A DNA stretch of 64,000 bases, from assembly GCF_900089605.1 (NCBI RefSeq), contig NZ_LT594324.1:4774001-4838000 (forward strand), given 5' to 3'. This document shows, piece after piece, positions 48,191 through 56,552 of the stretch; position 1 is the first letter of the stretch, and every line of letters starts with the position of its first letter. The notes beneath the pieces are model-generated. The model had not been told where the DNA came from, did no database searches, and saw nothing but the letters and a program-made list of their open reading frames with translations. The position numbers and the translations under genes were made by a program. This stretch comes from Micromonospora narathiwatensis (GTDB taxonomy: Bacteria; Actinomycetota; Actinomycetes; Mycobacteriales; Micromonosporaceae).

Positions 48191-49817
48191 CGGGTACCTC
48201 CGTGCGGATCTGGGTCGGCGGCGCCGGGGACACCGCCGGGCGGAGCTCGGTCTTGCGTACCTTGCCGATCGCCGAGTACGGCAGGCTGTCGACGAACTCG
48301 ACGGCGGTCGGGCACTTGAACCGGGCCAGGTTACGCGCACAGTGCCCGAGCAGCTCCTCCGCCGTCACCGGCGGGCCGGCCGCCCGCACCACGTACGCCC
48401 GCACAGTCTCGCCGGTCCGCGGGTGCGGCACCCCGAGGACGGCGGACTCGGCCACTCCCGGATGCGCCTGGAGCACCAGCTCCACCTCGTGCGGATAGAC
48501 GTTGAAGCCGTTGACCAGGATCAGCTCGCCGAGCCGGTCGACCAGGAAGAGGTCGCCGTCCTCGTCGGCGTACGCCACGTCGCCGGTGGCCCACCAGCCG
48601 TCCGCGTCCGGCCCGCCCCGCCCGTCCGGCCAGTAGCCGGCGAACAGGTTGGCGCCCCGCACCACGATCTGCCCCGGGTCGGTGCCCGACGCCTCGTCGG
48701 CGAGATCCAGCTCGTCGGCCTCCTCCTCGGCCACGGGCGCGCCGTCGCGCCACAGCTCCGTGCCGTCCGAGCCGACCAGGCGCAGCTCGACGCCGGGCAG
48801 CGGGCGGCCGATCGAGCCCGGCCTGGGCTCGCCGCCGACCAGGGTGGAGGTGAGCACCGGGGCGGTCTCGGTGAGCCCGTACCCGACGTGCACCGGACGC
48901 CCGGTGACCTCGGTGAAGCGCGCCGCGACCGCCGGCGGCAGCGGCGCCGCCCCGCACACCGCCACCCGTACCGAGGCCAGCGCCGCCGGGCCGGCACCGC
49001 CCGCCTCGGCCCAGCTCAGGAACATCGACGGTACGCCGACCAGCACGCTGACCCGGTGCCGGGCGACCTCGGCGAGCGCCCCGGTCGGACCCGGCTCGTC
49101 GACGAGCACCCCGGTCGCGCCGTGGTGCACCACGGCGCCCAGCCCGGCGTTCAGGCCGTACGCGTGGAACAGCGGCAGGGCGAGCAGCACGATGTCGGCG
49201 GGGCCGACCACCGGCGGGTCGATCCGGTCGACCTGCTCGTGGTTGGCGGCCAGCGCGCGGTGCGACAGCATGGCGCCCTTGGGCCGCCCCTCGGTGCCGG
49301 AGGTGTAGAGCAGAACGGCGAGGTCGTCCCCGCCCCGGGCGGGGAAACCGGCCGGGGCGTCACCATCGGTGACCGGCGGGGCGGTGTGTACGGCGGTCAG
49401 CGCGGGCAGCTCGCCGGCCGCGACGCGCTCGACCACCTCCGCCGCGCCGACCAGCACGGCGGCCCCGGAGTCGGCGAGCACGTGCCGCAGCTCACGGGCG
49501 GTGAGGCCGGGGTTGACCGGCACCGCCACCAGTCCGGCGCGCAGCGCCGCGAGGTAGGTGACCACGAAGTCCGGGGTGTTGCCGAAGGCGATCGCGACCC
49601 GGGGCGGGTGGGCGTCCCCGGCGGACGGTGGTGCCGCGACGGAGAGCGCGCGGGCGGTCGCGGTGACCGCCGAGTCCAGTTCGGACCAGGTCAGGGTCCG
49701 ATCGCGCCAGTGCAGCGCGGCGCGGTCCCCGTGGGCGGTGGCCGCCCGGCGGAGCCGGTCGGCGAGGTTCGGCGCGGAGCGGTCGGCGGCGTCCTGCACG
49801 ATGGCTGAGTCTGGCAC
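48180..49817 (-). CDS. AMP-dependent fatty acyl-CoA synthetase-like ligase
   Basis: A 545-residue ANL adenylating enzyme. LLYTSGTEGRPKGAMLSH is the P-loop, then PLFHAYGLN, GYGLTETAPVLTS, the hinge-region WWATGDVAYADEDGDLF and the C-terminal catalytic lysine in AIGKVRKTEL. The substrate is probably a long-chain or aromatic acid. It is the first gene of a three-gene minus-strand unit with the glutaredoxin-like protein and the HAD phosphatase. GTG at 49817 opens the frame just after a 290-bp gap upstream of bldN. Confidence 0.9.
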   Translation of the reverse strand: MPDSAIVQDAADRSAPNLADRLRRAATAHGDRAALHWRDRTLTWSELDSAVTATARALSVAAPPSAGDAHPPRVAIAFGNTPDFVVTYLAALRAGLVAVPVNPGLTARELRHVLADSGAAVLVGAAEVVERVAAGELPALTAVHTAPPVTDGDAPAGFPARGGDDLAVLLYTSGTEGRPKGAMLSHRALAANHEQVDRIDPPVVGPADIVLLALPLFHAYGLNAGLGAVVHHGATGVLVDEPGPTGALAEVARHRVSVLVGVPSMFLSWAEAGGAGPAALASVRVAVCGAAPLPPAVAARFTEVTGRPVHVGYGLTETAPVLTSTLVGGEPRPGSIGRPLPGVELRLVGSDGTELWRDGAPVAEEEADELDLADEASGTDPGQIVVRGANLFAGYWPDGRGGPDADGWWATGDVAYADEDGDLFLVDRLGELILVNGFNVYPHEVELVLQAHPGVAESAVLGVPHPRTGETVRAYVVRAAGPPVTAEELLGHCARNLARFKCPTAVEFVDSLPYSAIGKVRKTELRPAVSPAPPTQIRTEVPDVQ

Positions 49818-50107
49818 AACCGGGGTCGACCGGCCACGCCCCGAACCGCACCGGCCGGTCGCCGCGACACGCCGAAGGCGCTGCGAGAATCGCTCCGATC
49901 AGGAGTTTCCGCTCGGGATCCCACTCCGACGCGAAAGTCAACCGCACACGACGGACAACCGGTCCGCCATGGGTGCGACGGGACGGGAAATACTTCCGCT
50001 CTGTGTAACGGACTTGCCACGCGTGGGTGACGTTGGCCCCTATCATCACTCGGGTCGGCTCACCCCATTTGCCGTGAGTCGACACCCCTCAGCCCGAGGA
50101 GGCCCCC
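49818..50107. other. divergent intergenic region upstream of the bldN leader
   Basis: 290 bp between the divergent acyl-CoA ligase and the leader frame. It contains CCACGCGTGG (a 10-bp palindrome) followed by a GGTGAC...ATCACT pair 14 bp apart and a TATCAT -10-like element near 50041. These are possible promoter and regulator elements of the bldN transcript. Confidence 0.5.
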
Positions 50108-50254
50108 GTGCCCGTGAGCGCATTGGACCAGCACCTCAAGGGGATCTGCCGCCCGCCGGCACGTCCCGGAAGTGCCCTGCCCGGCCGGGGCTTACGCGGC
50201 CCCGCCGCGACGCCGCGACGGTCGTGCCCCGCGTGGATCGGGGAGGCGCGGTGA
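50108..50254 (+). CDS. leader reading frame with a TTA codon, coupled to bldN
   Basis: A 48-codon frame from GTG at 50108, preceded by GAGGAGG with 5-nt spacing, ending in TGA at 50252-50254, so its stop overlaps the bldN GTG (GTGA). Codon 29 is TTA (50192-50194), the rarest leucine codon in these genomes and in Streptomyces the codon read by the developmental tRNA bldA. I found no other in-frame TTA in the window by eye. The peptide (start VPVSALDQHLKGICRPP) has two Cys and no recognisable domain. It may be a true regulatory peptide or a translation-control leader. Whether it is expressed is not known. Confidence 0.55.
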   Translation: MPVSALDQHLKGICRPPARPGSALPGRGLRGPAATPRRSCPAWIGEAR

Positions 50255-51234
50255 CCACGTTCGGTTACGCGGAACGGCCGGCCGGGGTGACCGGCCCGAC
50301 CCAGCGGACGCCGGTCAACGAGCGACTGGAGCCGCGCACCTCCACCGAGGAGATGCGGAGCCTCGCCGTACGGGGTGACGGGACGGCGCGACGGGTCCGC
50401 AACCGTACGCACCACAATGAGGCGCCGCCGCGTCCGGTGGTGCCGGGCGGCAACGCGAAGCCCGCCAGCAGCCGGCTCAACGCCCCGACCCGGCCGGCGA
50501 TGCCGGCGCAGGGCCGGCGGGTGGCCGACGGCCCGACGAACGCCGACCCGTCGGCCGGCGAGACCGCCGTGCTGCCGGCGGTGCCGGCCGCCGACACCGC
50601 GATCCTGCCGGTGGTGCCCGCCGCCGCGACGCCGTCCACCGGCTACCCGAGCCGCCCCGATCCGTCCGACCCGGCGACCGAGGTGTGGGCGCTGGTCGAG
50701 CGGGCGCAGGCCGGCGAGGCCGAGGCGTTCGGCCTGATCTACGACCGGTACGTCGACACGGTCTTCCGCTTCGTCTACTTCCGGGTCGGCAACCGCCAGC
50801 TCGCCGAGGATCTCACCTCGGACACCTTCCTCCGGGCGCTCAAGCGGATCGGCAGCTTCACCTGGCAGGGGCGGGACCTGGGGGCCTGGCTGGTCACCAT
50901 CGCCCGCAACCTGGTCGCCGACCACTTCAAGTCGGGGCGGTACCGGCTGGAGGTCACCACCGGCGACGTGCTCGACGCCGATCGGGAGGACAGGGGGCCG
51001 GAGGGCAGCCCGGAGGCGGCGGTGGTCGAGCACATCACCAACGTCGCGCTGCTCACGGCGGTCAAGCAGCTCAACCCGGAGCAGCAGGAGTGCATCGTGC
51101 TCCGCTTCCTCCAGGGCTTCTCGGTCGCCGAGACGGCCCGCGCGATGGGCAAGAACGAGGGCGCCATCAAGGCGTTGCAGTACCGGGCGGTCCGGGCGCT
51201 GGCCCGGTTGCTGCCCGACGGTTTCCAGCCCTGA
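50251..51234 (+). CDS. bldN: BldN-like ECF sigma factor with long N-terminal extension
   Basis: A 327-residue sigma factor. Regions 2 and 4 are typical ECF: LIYDRYVDTVFRFVYFRVGNRQLAEDLTSDTFLRALKRI (region 2) and LNPEQQECIVLRFLQGFSVAETARAMGKNEGAIKALQYRAVRAL (region 4). The first 145 residues are a Pro/Ala/Thr-rich extension with a two-fold repeat (TAVLPAVPAA then TAILPVVPAA). Streptomyces BldN is also made with a long N-terminal prosequence. The following gene is the RsbN-like anti-sigma factor. GTG at 50251 has GGGAGG 4 nt upstream and overlaps the leader frame. In Streptomyces BldN drives aerial-hyphae genes; the role in this genus is inferred. Confidence 0.83.
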   Translation: MTTFGYAERPAGVTGPTQRTPVNERLEPRTSTEEMRSLAVRGDGTARRVRNRTHHNEAPPRPVVPGGNAKPASSRLNAPTRPAMPAQGRRVADGPTNADPSAGETAVLPAVPAADTAILPVVPAAATPSTGYPSRPDPSDPATEVWALVERAQAGEAEAFGLIYDRYVDTVFRFVYFRVGNRQLAEDLTSDTFLRALKRIGSFTWQGRDLGAWLVTIARNLVADHFKSGRYRLEVTTGDVLDADREDRGPEGSPEAAVVEHITNVALLTAVKQLNPEQQECIVLRFLQGFSVAETARAMGKNEGAIKALQYRAVRALARLLPDGFQP

Positions 51235-51270
51235 TCCCACTCCCCTTCGGCATCCGCCCGTCGACCGCCG

Positions 51271-51299
51271 GGTGTGGATCTCGCGCGCCCCTCCACACC
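51271..51299 (+). terminator. hairpin after bldN
   Basis: GGTGTGGA pairs with TCCACACC (8-bp perfect stem, 13-nt loop), 37 bp after the bldN stop. Likely a terminator or attenuator before the anti-sigma gene. Confidence 0.6.
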
Positions 51300-51315
51300 A
51301 GTGACGACGGTCACT
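51300..51315. promoter_or_regulatory. BldD-box-like palindrome
   Basis: AGTGAC-GACG-GTCACT, perfect 6-bp half-sites with a 4-bp spacer, directly after the hairpin and about 210 bp before the anti-sigma start. It fits the proposed BldD recognition form AGTGA...TCACC. Inferred regulatory site for the anti-sigma gene. Confidence 0.5.
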
Positions 51316-51526
51316 CTTTGTGATTCGCGGCCGCCGGCCCCGTAACCGCCGACCGGCGCGGTCCGTTTCTCCGGGTGCGACCAGTGGTTGTCCCGGCGTC
51401 CCCCGGGCCACCCGGTCCGGCGGGCACGGTCGATCGTTCCGGTCGGCCGTCGGCGTCACGCTGCCACCGGTCGCTGGTGACGACGACGGCCGAGGAGGCC
51501 GTGACCAGCGAGAGGGGGTGCCTGCG

Positions 51527-52396
51527 GTGGACAGTGACCTCTTCTCCCGTCGGCGTGCCGAGCGCTTCGCACAGCTCCTCGACGAGGCTAACGGCGGCCG
51601 GCGGCACCATGTCCGTTCCAAGGCCGACGACGAACTCGCCGCGCTCGTCGCGGTGGGCCAGCGACTCGCCGCCGACCGGCCGACCGTCGAGGTCGACGCG
51701 GAATTCCGCACCGGGCTGCGCGCGATGCTGGTCGCCACCGCCGAGCGGGAGGGCGTCGGAGCCCCGGCGCAGGCGGGGGCCGCCTCGACGGGCACCGGCG
51801 TACGCGGTTCGTTGCTGCCGGCCGTGACCGGCCGGCGGGTCCGCGCCCGGGGTGCGATCCTGGTCGGGGTGGCCGCCGGCGCGATCGCCCTCTCCGGCAT
51901 CTCCGCCGCCAGCGAGAACGCGCTGCCCGGCGACGCCCTCTACGGCATGAAGCGCTCCACCGAACGGGCCCAGCTCGCCCTGGCCAGCTCGGACCTGAGT
52001 CGCGGTCAGCTCTTCCTGGACTTCGCCCGGACCCGACTCGACGAGGCGGCCACGGTCCGTGGCGACCGGGTCGGGTTCAGCGCCGTGCTGGACGACATGG
52101 ACGCCGACACCCGGCAGGGCGTACGCCTGCTGACCACGGTGGCCGTGCAGCGCGCCGACGAGACGGGCCTGAACGCGATCGACGCGTTCCTCACCGGCCA
52201 GCGGCGCGCGGTCAGCGGGCTGCTCGACCGGGTGGACCACGTCGAGCGGGACCGTACGCACCGGTCGCTGGACCTGCTCGACAGCGTCGGCAGGCGCGCC
52301 GACGGGCTCCGGGCCGCGATCGCCTGCGGGCTGCCGGCACCGGTGGCCAGCGACGCGCTCGGCCCGACTCCGGGCACCTGCCCCGCCGACCGCTGA
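51527..52396 (+). CDS. rsbN: RsbN-like DUF5667 anti-sigma factor
   Basis: A 289-residue membrane protein. The N-terminal cytoplasmic part (DSDLFSRRRAERFAQLLDEANGG...DDELAALVAVGQRLA) has the short helical pattern of the RsbN anti-sigma domain. One membrane helix at about 107-125 (GAILVGVAAGAIALSGISAAS) is followed by the DUF5667 region NALPGDALYGMKRSTERAQLALASSDLSRGQLFLDFARTRLDEA. GTG at 51527 follows GAGGGGG. The pairing with bldN matches Streptomyces, where RsbN holds BldN inactive. It is about 290 bp from the sigma gene, so it may have its own promoter. Confidence 0.83.
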   Translation: MDSDLFSRRRAERFAQLLDEANGGRRHHVRSKADDELAALVAVGQRLAADRPTVEVDAEFRTGLRAMLVATAEREGVGAPAQAGAASTGTGVRGSLLPAVTGRRVRARGAILVGVAAGAIALSGISAASENALPGDALYGMKRSTERAQLALASSDLSRGQLFLDFARTRLDEAATVRGDRVGFSAVLDDMDADTRQGVRLLTTVAVQRADETGLNAIDAFLTGQRRAVSGLLDRVDHVERDRTHRSLDLLDSVGRRADGLRAAIACGLPAPVASDALGPTPGTCPADR

Positions 52397-52522
52397 CCGT
52401 CCGCCGGGTCCGGTCGGCGTGGGAGCCGGCCGTCCACGCCACACTGCCCACTGCGGCCATCCGCCCGCCACACCCGCCCGGATAGGCTCGACAGGCGGGG
52501 AGGTCGAGGGGAGGGGGTTGCC

Positions 52523-53404
52523 ATGGCCCGGAGCCGGAAGGTGACGGTCAGCACCGACGCCCACGGCCGCACCGTCGCCTGGTCCGAGAGCCCTGGGGCG
52601 GCCCCGGAGGTCCCGACGCCCGCCCCCTCCACCGCCGCTGCCTTCTTCGACGTGGACAACACGATGATGCAGGGCGCCTCGATCTACTGGTTCGCCCGCG
52701 GGCTGGCGGCGCGGAAATACTTCACGACCGGTGACCTGGCCCGGTTCGCCTGGCAGCAGGCGAGGTTCCGGCTCTTCGCCACCGAACGCGCCGGGGACAT
52801 GTCGCAGGCCAAGGAGGCTGCGCTCGCCTTCATCCACGGCTGGCGGGTCGACGACGTGGAACGGCTCGCCGAGGAGATCTTCGACGAGCTGATGGCACCC
52901 CGGATCTGGGCGGGCACCCGACGGCTGGCACAGCGGCACCTGGACGCGGGTGAGCGGGTGTGGCTCGTCAGCGCCGCCCCGGTCGAGATCGGCCGGGTCA
53001 TCGCGGCCCGGCTCGGGCTGACCGGGGCGATCGGCACCGTGGCCGAGGTGGTCGACGGGACGTACACCGGCCGGCTGGTCGGCGACCTCATGCACGGGCC
53101 GGCCAAGGCCGAGGCGGTGACCCGGCTCGCCGCGGTCGAGGGGCTGGACCTGGACCGCTGCGCGGCCTACAGCGACTCCGCCAACGACCTGCCGATGCTC
53201 TCGGTCGTGGGTCACCCGGTGGCGATCAATCCCGATCCGGAGCTGCTGCGGCAGGCCCGCCGGCGTGGCTGGGACGTCCGCGACTTCCGCACCGGACGCC
53301 GGGCGTTCAAGATCGCGGTACCGTCGACGGCCGCCGCCGGGCTGCTCGCCGGCGCGGTCACCGCCGGCCTGGCGCTGCACCGCCGTCGCCACCGCGCCGA
53401 CTGA
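52523..53404 (+). CDS. HAD-IB phosphatase (SerB1-like)
   Basis: A 293-residue HAD subfamily IB protein, related to M. tuberculosis SerB1 (Rv0505c). AAAFFDVDNTMMQGAS is motif I (nucleophile Asp), WLVSAAPVEIG motif II, GPAKAEAVTRLA motif III Lys, and AYSDSANDLPMLSVVGHPVAINP motif IV. The first 30 residues are hydrophilic and variable; a C-terminal hydrophobic segment (PSTAAAGLLAGAVTAGLALHRR) may anchor it to the membrane. ATG at 52523 follows GAGGGGG. The true substrate (phosphoserine or a lipid phosphate) is uncertain; the convergent neighbour is an acyltransferase, as in mycobacteria. Confidence 0.86.
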   Translation: MARSRKVTVSTDAHGRTVAWSESPGAAPEVPTPAPSTAAAFFDVDNTMMQGASIYWFARGLAARKYFTTGDLARFAWQQARFRLFATERAGDMSQAKEAALAFIHGWRVDDVERLAEEIFDELMAPRIWAGTRRLAQRHLDAGERVWLVSAAPVEIGRVIAARLGLTGAIGTVAEVVDGTYTGRLVGDLMHGPAKAEAVTRLAAVEGLDLDRCAAYSDSANDLPMLSVVGHPVAINPDPELLRQARRRGWDVRDFRTGRRAFKIAVPSTAAAGLLAGAVTAGLALHRRRHRAD

Positions 53405-53433
53405 ACCCGCCCCCGCGCCCGACCGCAGGCCGA

Positions 53434-53492
53434 CAACTTCGGGGAAACTGCCGCTTCCCGCTCCCCGGCAGGCAGCGGCCCCGGCGAAGTTG
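53434..53492. terminator. imperfect hairpin between convergent genes
   Basis: CAACTTCG (53434-53441) pairs with CGAAGTTG (53485-53492), extended by GGGG/CCCC inner pairs. It lies between the HAD-IB stop and the acyltransferase stop and most likely terminates both. Confidence 0.6.
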
Positions 53493-53518
53493 CGCGGATC
53501 TTGAGATGCCCGGCCAGG

Positions 53519-54598
53519 TCAGGGACCGAACGGGTCGGGGCGGCGTTCGAGCAGCTGGTGAAGGGTCTGCTGGATGGTCTCCCGCACCTGGTCGGCGAGG
53601 TTGAACACGACCAGCGGGTCGTCCGCCGAGTCACGCAGGTGCGCGGTGGGGATCGGTGGACAGAACTCGATCAGCCACTTGCTCGGCAGCGGCAGCATGC
53701 CCAGCGGCCCCAACCAGGGGAACGTCGGTGTGATCGGGAAGTAGGGCAGCTTGAGCAGCCGGGCGAGCGGCTTGATGTCGGCGAGAATCGGATAGATCTC
53801 CTCGCCCCCGACGATCGCCACCGGCACGATCGGCGTGCCCGTACGCAGCGCCGCCGAGACGAATCCACCCCGGCCGAACCGCTGGAGCTTGTAGCGGTCG
53901 GCGTAGAGCTTGCCGACCCCCTTGAACCCCTCCGGGAAGACGCCGACCAGCTCGCCGTTGCCGAGCAGCCGCTCCGCGTCCGGGTTGCAGGCCACCGTCC
54001 CGCCGGTCTTGCGGGCGATCTCGGAGACCACCGGCATCCGGAAGACCAGGTCGGCGCCGAGCAGCCGCAGGTAGCGGTGTGCCGGGTGCCGGTCGTGCAG
54101 CGCGGTGGCCAGCACCAGCGCGTCCAGTGCCACCGTGCCGGCGTGGTTGCCGACCACCAGGCCGGCCCCGGACTCCGGCACGTGCTCCACGCCGCTGACC
54201 TCGGTGCGGAACCAGTCCCGGTAGAGCAGCCGGACCAGCGGGTGGAAGACCGCGTCGGTCAGCTCCGGATCGAAGCCGAACTCGTCCACCTCGTAGTCGC
54301 CGGAGAGCCGCCGCCGCAGGAAGGCGAGACCCTTGGCGACCTTGTGGTCCCAGTGGTCGCCGGGCTGGTCCGCCACCGCCGGTCCGGGCGGCGCGACCGG
54401 GGCGCCGGCCCGCGGCTCGGCCTCCGCCACCGCCGCCGGCTCGTCGGTGGAGGTGTCCGGCTCGTCGGTCGGTGTCGGCTCGGCGGCGGCCGCCGTCGCG
54501 CGCCGGTGCCCGTTGCGCCGCGCCGGGTCCGCGTCCGGCCCGCGCACGGTCAGCGGTACGTCGTAGCGGGCCTCGCCCCGCTCCTCGGCCCCGCTCAC
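53519..54598 (-). CDS. PlsC-like lysophospholipid acyltransferase
   Basis: A 359-residue acyltransferase. A hydrophilic Pro/Ala/Glu-rich N-terminal arm of about 90 residues is followed by a PlsC domain: VVGNHAGTVALDALVL (motif I with the catalytic His-Asp pair), FPEGFKGVGK (motif III) and TPIVPVAIVGGEEIY (motif IV-like). This is the Rv0502-type family. It likely acylates a lysophospholipid or similar lipid; the exact acceptor is unknown. ATG at 54598 overlaps the SDR stop (ATGA), so the two are coupled. Confidence 0.86.
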   Translation of the reverse strand: MSGAEERGEARYDVPLTVRGPDADPARRNGHRRATAAAAEPTPTDEPDTSTDEPAAVAEAEPRAGAPVAPPGPAVADQPGDHWDHKVAKGLAFLRRRLSGDYEVDEFGFDPELTDAVFHPLVRLLYRDWFRTEVSGVEHVPESGAGLVVGNHAGTVALDALVLATALHDRHPAHRYLRLLGADLVFRMPVVSEIARKTGGTVACNPDAERLLGNGELVGVFPEGFKGVGKLYADRYKLQRFGRGGFVSAALRTGTPIVPVAIVGGEEIYPILADIKPLARLLKLPYFPITPTFPWLGPLGMLPLPSKWLIEFCPPIPTAHLRDSADDPLVVFNLADQVRETIQQTLHQLLERRPDPFGP

Positions 54599-55668
54599 GG
54601 CCGTTCCCGAACGGCGGCCCGGGCCTGCCGGATGCCTTCCAGCACCAACTGCTCGGCCGCGGCGAGCTGGTCCCGGGTGACCACCACACCGCCGTGGTGC
54701 GCCCGGATGAAGTCCTCGAAGGCGGCGGCGGTCGAGCGGGGCGTGAAGCCGAACTCGCGTTCCAGTCTCGTGGTGTCCACCACCCGGCCGTGCACGAAAA
54801 GGTCGACCTGGTCCAGCCCGTACCGGCCGAAGCCCAGGGTGCGGGCGATCGCGGCGGCCCCGGACATGCCCGGTTCCAGCACCGGCACGGCCACCCGGCC
54901 CGCCCGGCGGATCGCCTGCGACAGGGAGAGCACCCCCGGCCCGGCGACGTTGTACGTCCCCGGATGGTCCTCGGCGACCGCGCGGTGCAGCACCTCCAGG
55001 GCGTCGTCGAAGTGGACGAACTGGAGCCGGGGATCCCGGCCGAAGACGGTGGGCACCACCGGCTGGGAGAAGTAGCGGGTGAGCGTGGTGTCGGCGGTGG
55101 AGCCGATGAACGGCGCGAAGCGCAGCACGGTCCCGGTGACGTCGGGGCGGCGGCGGCGGAACCCGCGGACGTACCCCTCGATGTCGAGGATGTCGCGGCC
55201 GAATCCGCCGCGCGGCACCTCGCGCGGTTCGGTCTCCTCGGTGAAGACGGCGGGGTCGCGGAACGACACCCCGTACGCGGCGGTCGAGGAGCGGACCACC
55301 AGCTTGCGCAGCCGGGGCGCCCGCTGGCAGGCGGCGAGCAGCTGCATGGTGCCGATGACGTTCTGTTCCTTCATCGCGGCCCGGCCGCCGTGCTGCGGAT
55401 CGGGCGCGCTGACCAGCGCAAGATGCACCACCGCGTCGACGTCGAGGTCGATGAGCAGGGCACTGAGCGAGTCGAGGTCGAGGCGGATCCGTTCGACGCC
55501 GTCGAGCAGGTCGGTGAGCTCGGCGGCGGGGGGCGCCGGGTCGACCCCGATGACGCGCTCGATGCGCGGGTCGGCGGCGAGCCGGGCGGCGACGTGCGCG
55601 GCGAGGTAGCGCCCGACCCCGGTCACGACGACGACCCCCGGAGCACCGGGGGTGCCACCGGGGGTCAT
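54595..55668 (-). CDS. GalE-like extended SDR (atypical)
   Basis: A 357-residue extended short-chain dehydrogenase, the Rv0501-type family. VVVVTGVGRYLAAHVAARL is a divergent GxxGxxG loop in which the last Gly is Ala. VIGVDPAPPAAELTDLL is the ribose-binding region, VDAVVHLALVSAPD the NNAG-like strand, and KLVVRSSTAAYGVS the active-site strand. The YxxxK pair expected in GalE-like enzymes is not seen at DILDIEGYVRGF, so it may not be an ordinary epimerase. ATG at 55668 follows AAGG 8 nt upstream; a GTG at 55713 would extend it. Coupled to the acyltransferase. Confidence 0.84.
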   Translation of the reverse strand: MTPGGTPGAPGVVVVTGVGRYLAAHVAARLAADPRIERVIGVDPAPPAAELTDLLDGVERIRLDLDSLSALLIDLDVDAVVHLALVSAPDPQHGGRAAMKEQNVIGTMQLLAACQRAPRLRKLVVRSSTAAYGVSFRDPAVFTEETEPREVPRGGFGRDILDIEGYVRGFRRRRPDVTGTVLRFAPFIGSTADTTLTRYFSQPVVPTVFGRDPRLQFVHFDDALEVLHRAVAEDHPGTYNVAGPGVLSLSQAIRRAGRVAVPVLEPGMSGAAAIARTLGFGRYGLDQVDLFVHGRVVDTTRLEREFGFTPRSTAAAFEDFIRAHHGGVVVTRDQLAAAEQLVLEGIRQARAAVRERP

Positions 55669-55788
55669 GTCGCGCGCCTTGCCCGGCAGGCGGGATCGAG
55701 CCGGGACGTCCACGGCCTGATCACCTGAGCCTCCGACGGTCGACTGTTGGCAGGTGTTGCCGGGTGCCGGGCCGGAGCCCGGCCCCGG

Positions 55789-55890
55789 TCACTTGCCGAG
55801 ACGGCGACGCTGGACGCGGGTCTTGCGCAGCAGCTTGCGGTGCTTCTTCTTAGCCATGCGCTTGCGGCGCTTCTTGACCACCGAGCCCAT
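55789..55890 (-). CDS. small ribosomal subunit protein bS22
   Basis: A 33-residue, extremely basic protein ([19 protein letters not shown]...QRRRLGK) nearly identical in pattern to mycobacterial Rv0500B/bS22, a 30S subunit protein found in actinobacterial ribosomes near the decoding region. ATG at 55890, ending at 55789. It sits between the SDR gene and the HTH gene, the same order as Rv0501-Rv0500B-Rv0500A. Easily missed by gene callers because of its size. Confidence 0.92.
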   Translation of the reverse strand: MGSVVKKRRKRMAKKKHRKLLRKTRVQRRRLGK

Positions 55891-56110
55891 ACGACAGCCT
55901 TTCGATGCAACGTGCGGGGCGGACCGGGCGACACCACCGCGGGTGGCATCGGTGACCGCTTGCGGACAACGGATCGGACCAGCGTGGTGGGCAGGGCGCA
56001 CCGGCGTGCGGTCACGATCGGGGTCCAGGGTAGCCGGAGCGCGTCAGCAGGACCAACGCGCCCCCGTCGATGCCCGTTACGTCGCACTCGACGGCCTGGC
56101 CGGCGGTGCG

Positions 56111-56320
56111 TCAGGCCGTCTCCTGAAACGCACCCCGAAGGTACTCGTGCACGGCGTGCTCGGGCACCCGGAACGATCGGCCGACCCGTACCGCGGTCAG
56201 CTCACCGCTGTGCACGAGGCGATAGACCGTCATCTTGGACACCCGCATGACCGTCGCCACCTCGGCGACGGTCAGGAACCTGACATCCGACAGTCGAGCG
56301 TCGGACTGCGACCCGGCCAT
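56111..56320 (-). CDS. small MerR/excisionase-type HTH protein (Rv0500A-like)
   Basis: A 69-residue DNA-binding protein. FLTVAEVATVMRVSKMTVYRLVHSGELTAVRVGRSFRVPEHAVHEYL is a winged HTH of the excisionase/BldC class: the first helix, the recognition helix SKMTVYRLVH and the wing. It is not part of a mobile element: there is no integrase nearby and its order with bS22 is conserved across actinobacteria. ATG at 56320. Likely a regulator; targets unknown. Confidence 0.87.
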   Translation of the reverse strand: MAGSQSDARLSDVRFLTVAEVATVMRVSKMTVYRLVHSGELTAVRVGRSFRVPEHAVHEYLRGAFQETA

Positions 56321-56552
56321 GGCTCACCGACCCATTCCCATGCCCGGCGCGTGCCGCCGGGCGGCTTGCTCCCGCCACGACGAGCGACGCGCGTGTTACC
56401 AGTACGGTAGCGGGACGGCTGTGACCGGCGCGATCCCTTCCTGCGATTGATCATGGAACGCTCGCCGCTTCCCCGCTCCTGACCTGGCGTTTTCCACCCG
56501 GAAGTACGCCACGTCCGGTCCCGTGAGCGGGTCACGCGGCGTGCTCGGGGCG

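Noticed and set aside
56111..56320. Excisionase-like gene as evidence of a mobile element
   Set aside because: No integrase, att site or transposase nearby, and the gene order with bS22 is conserved in actinobacteria.
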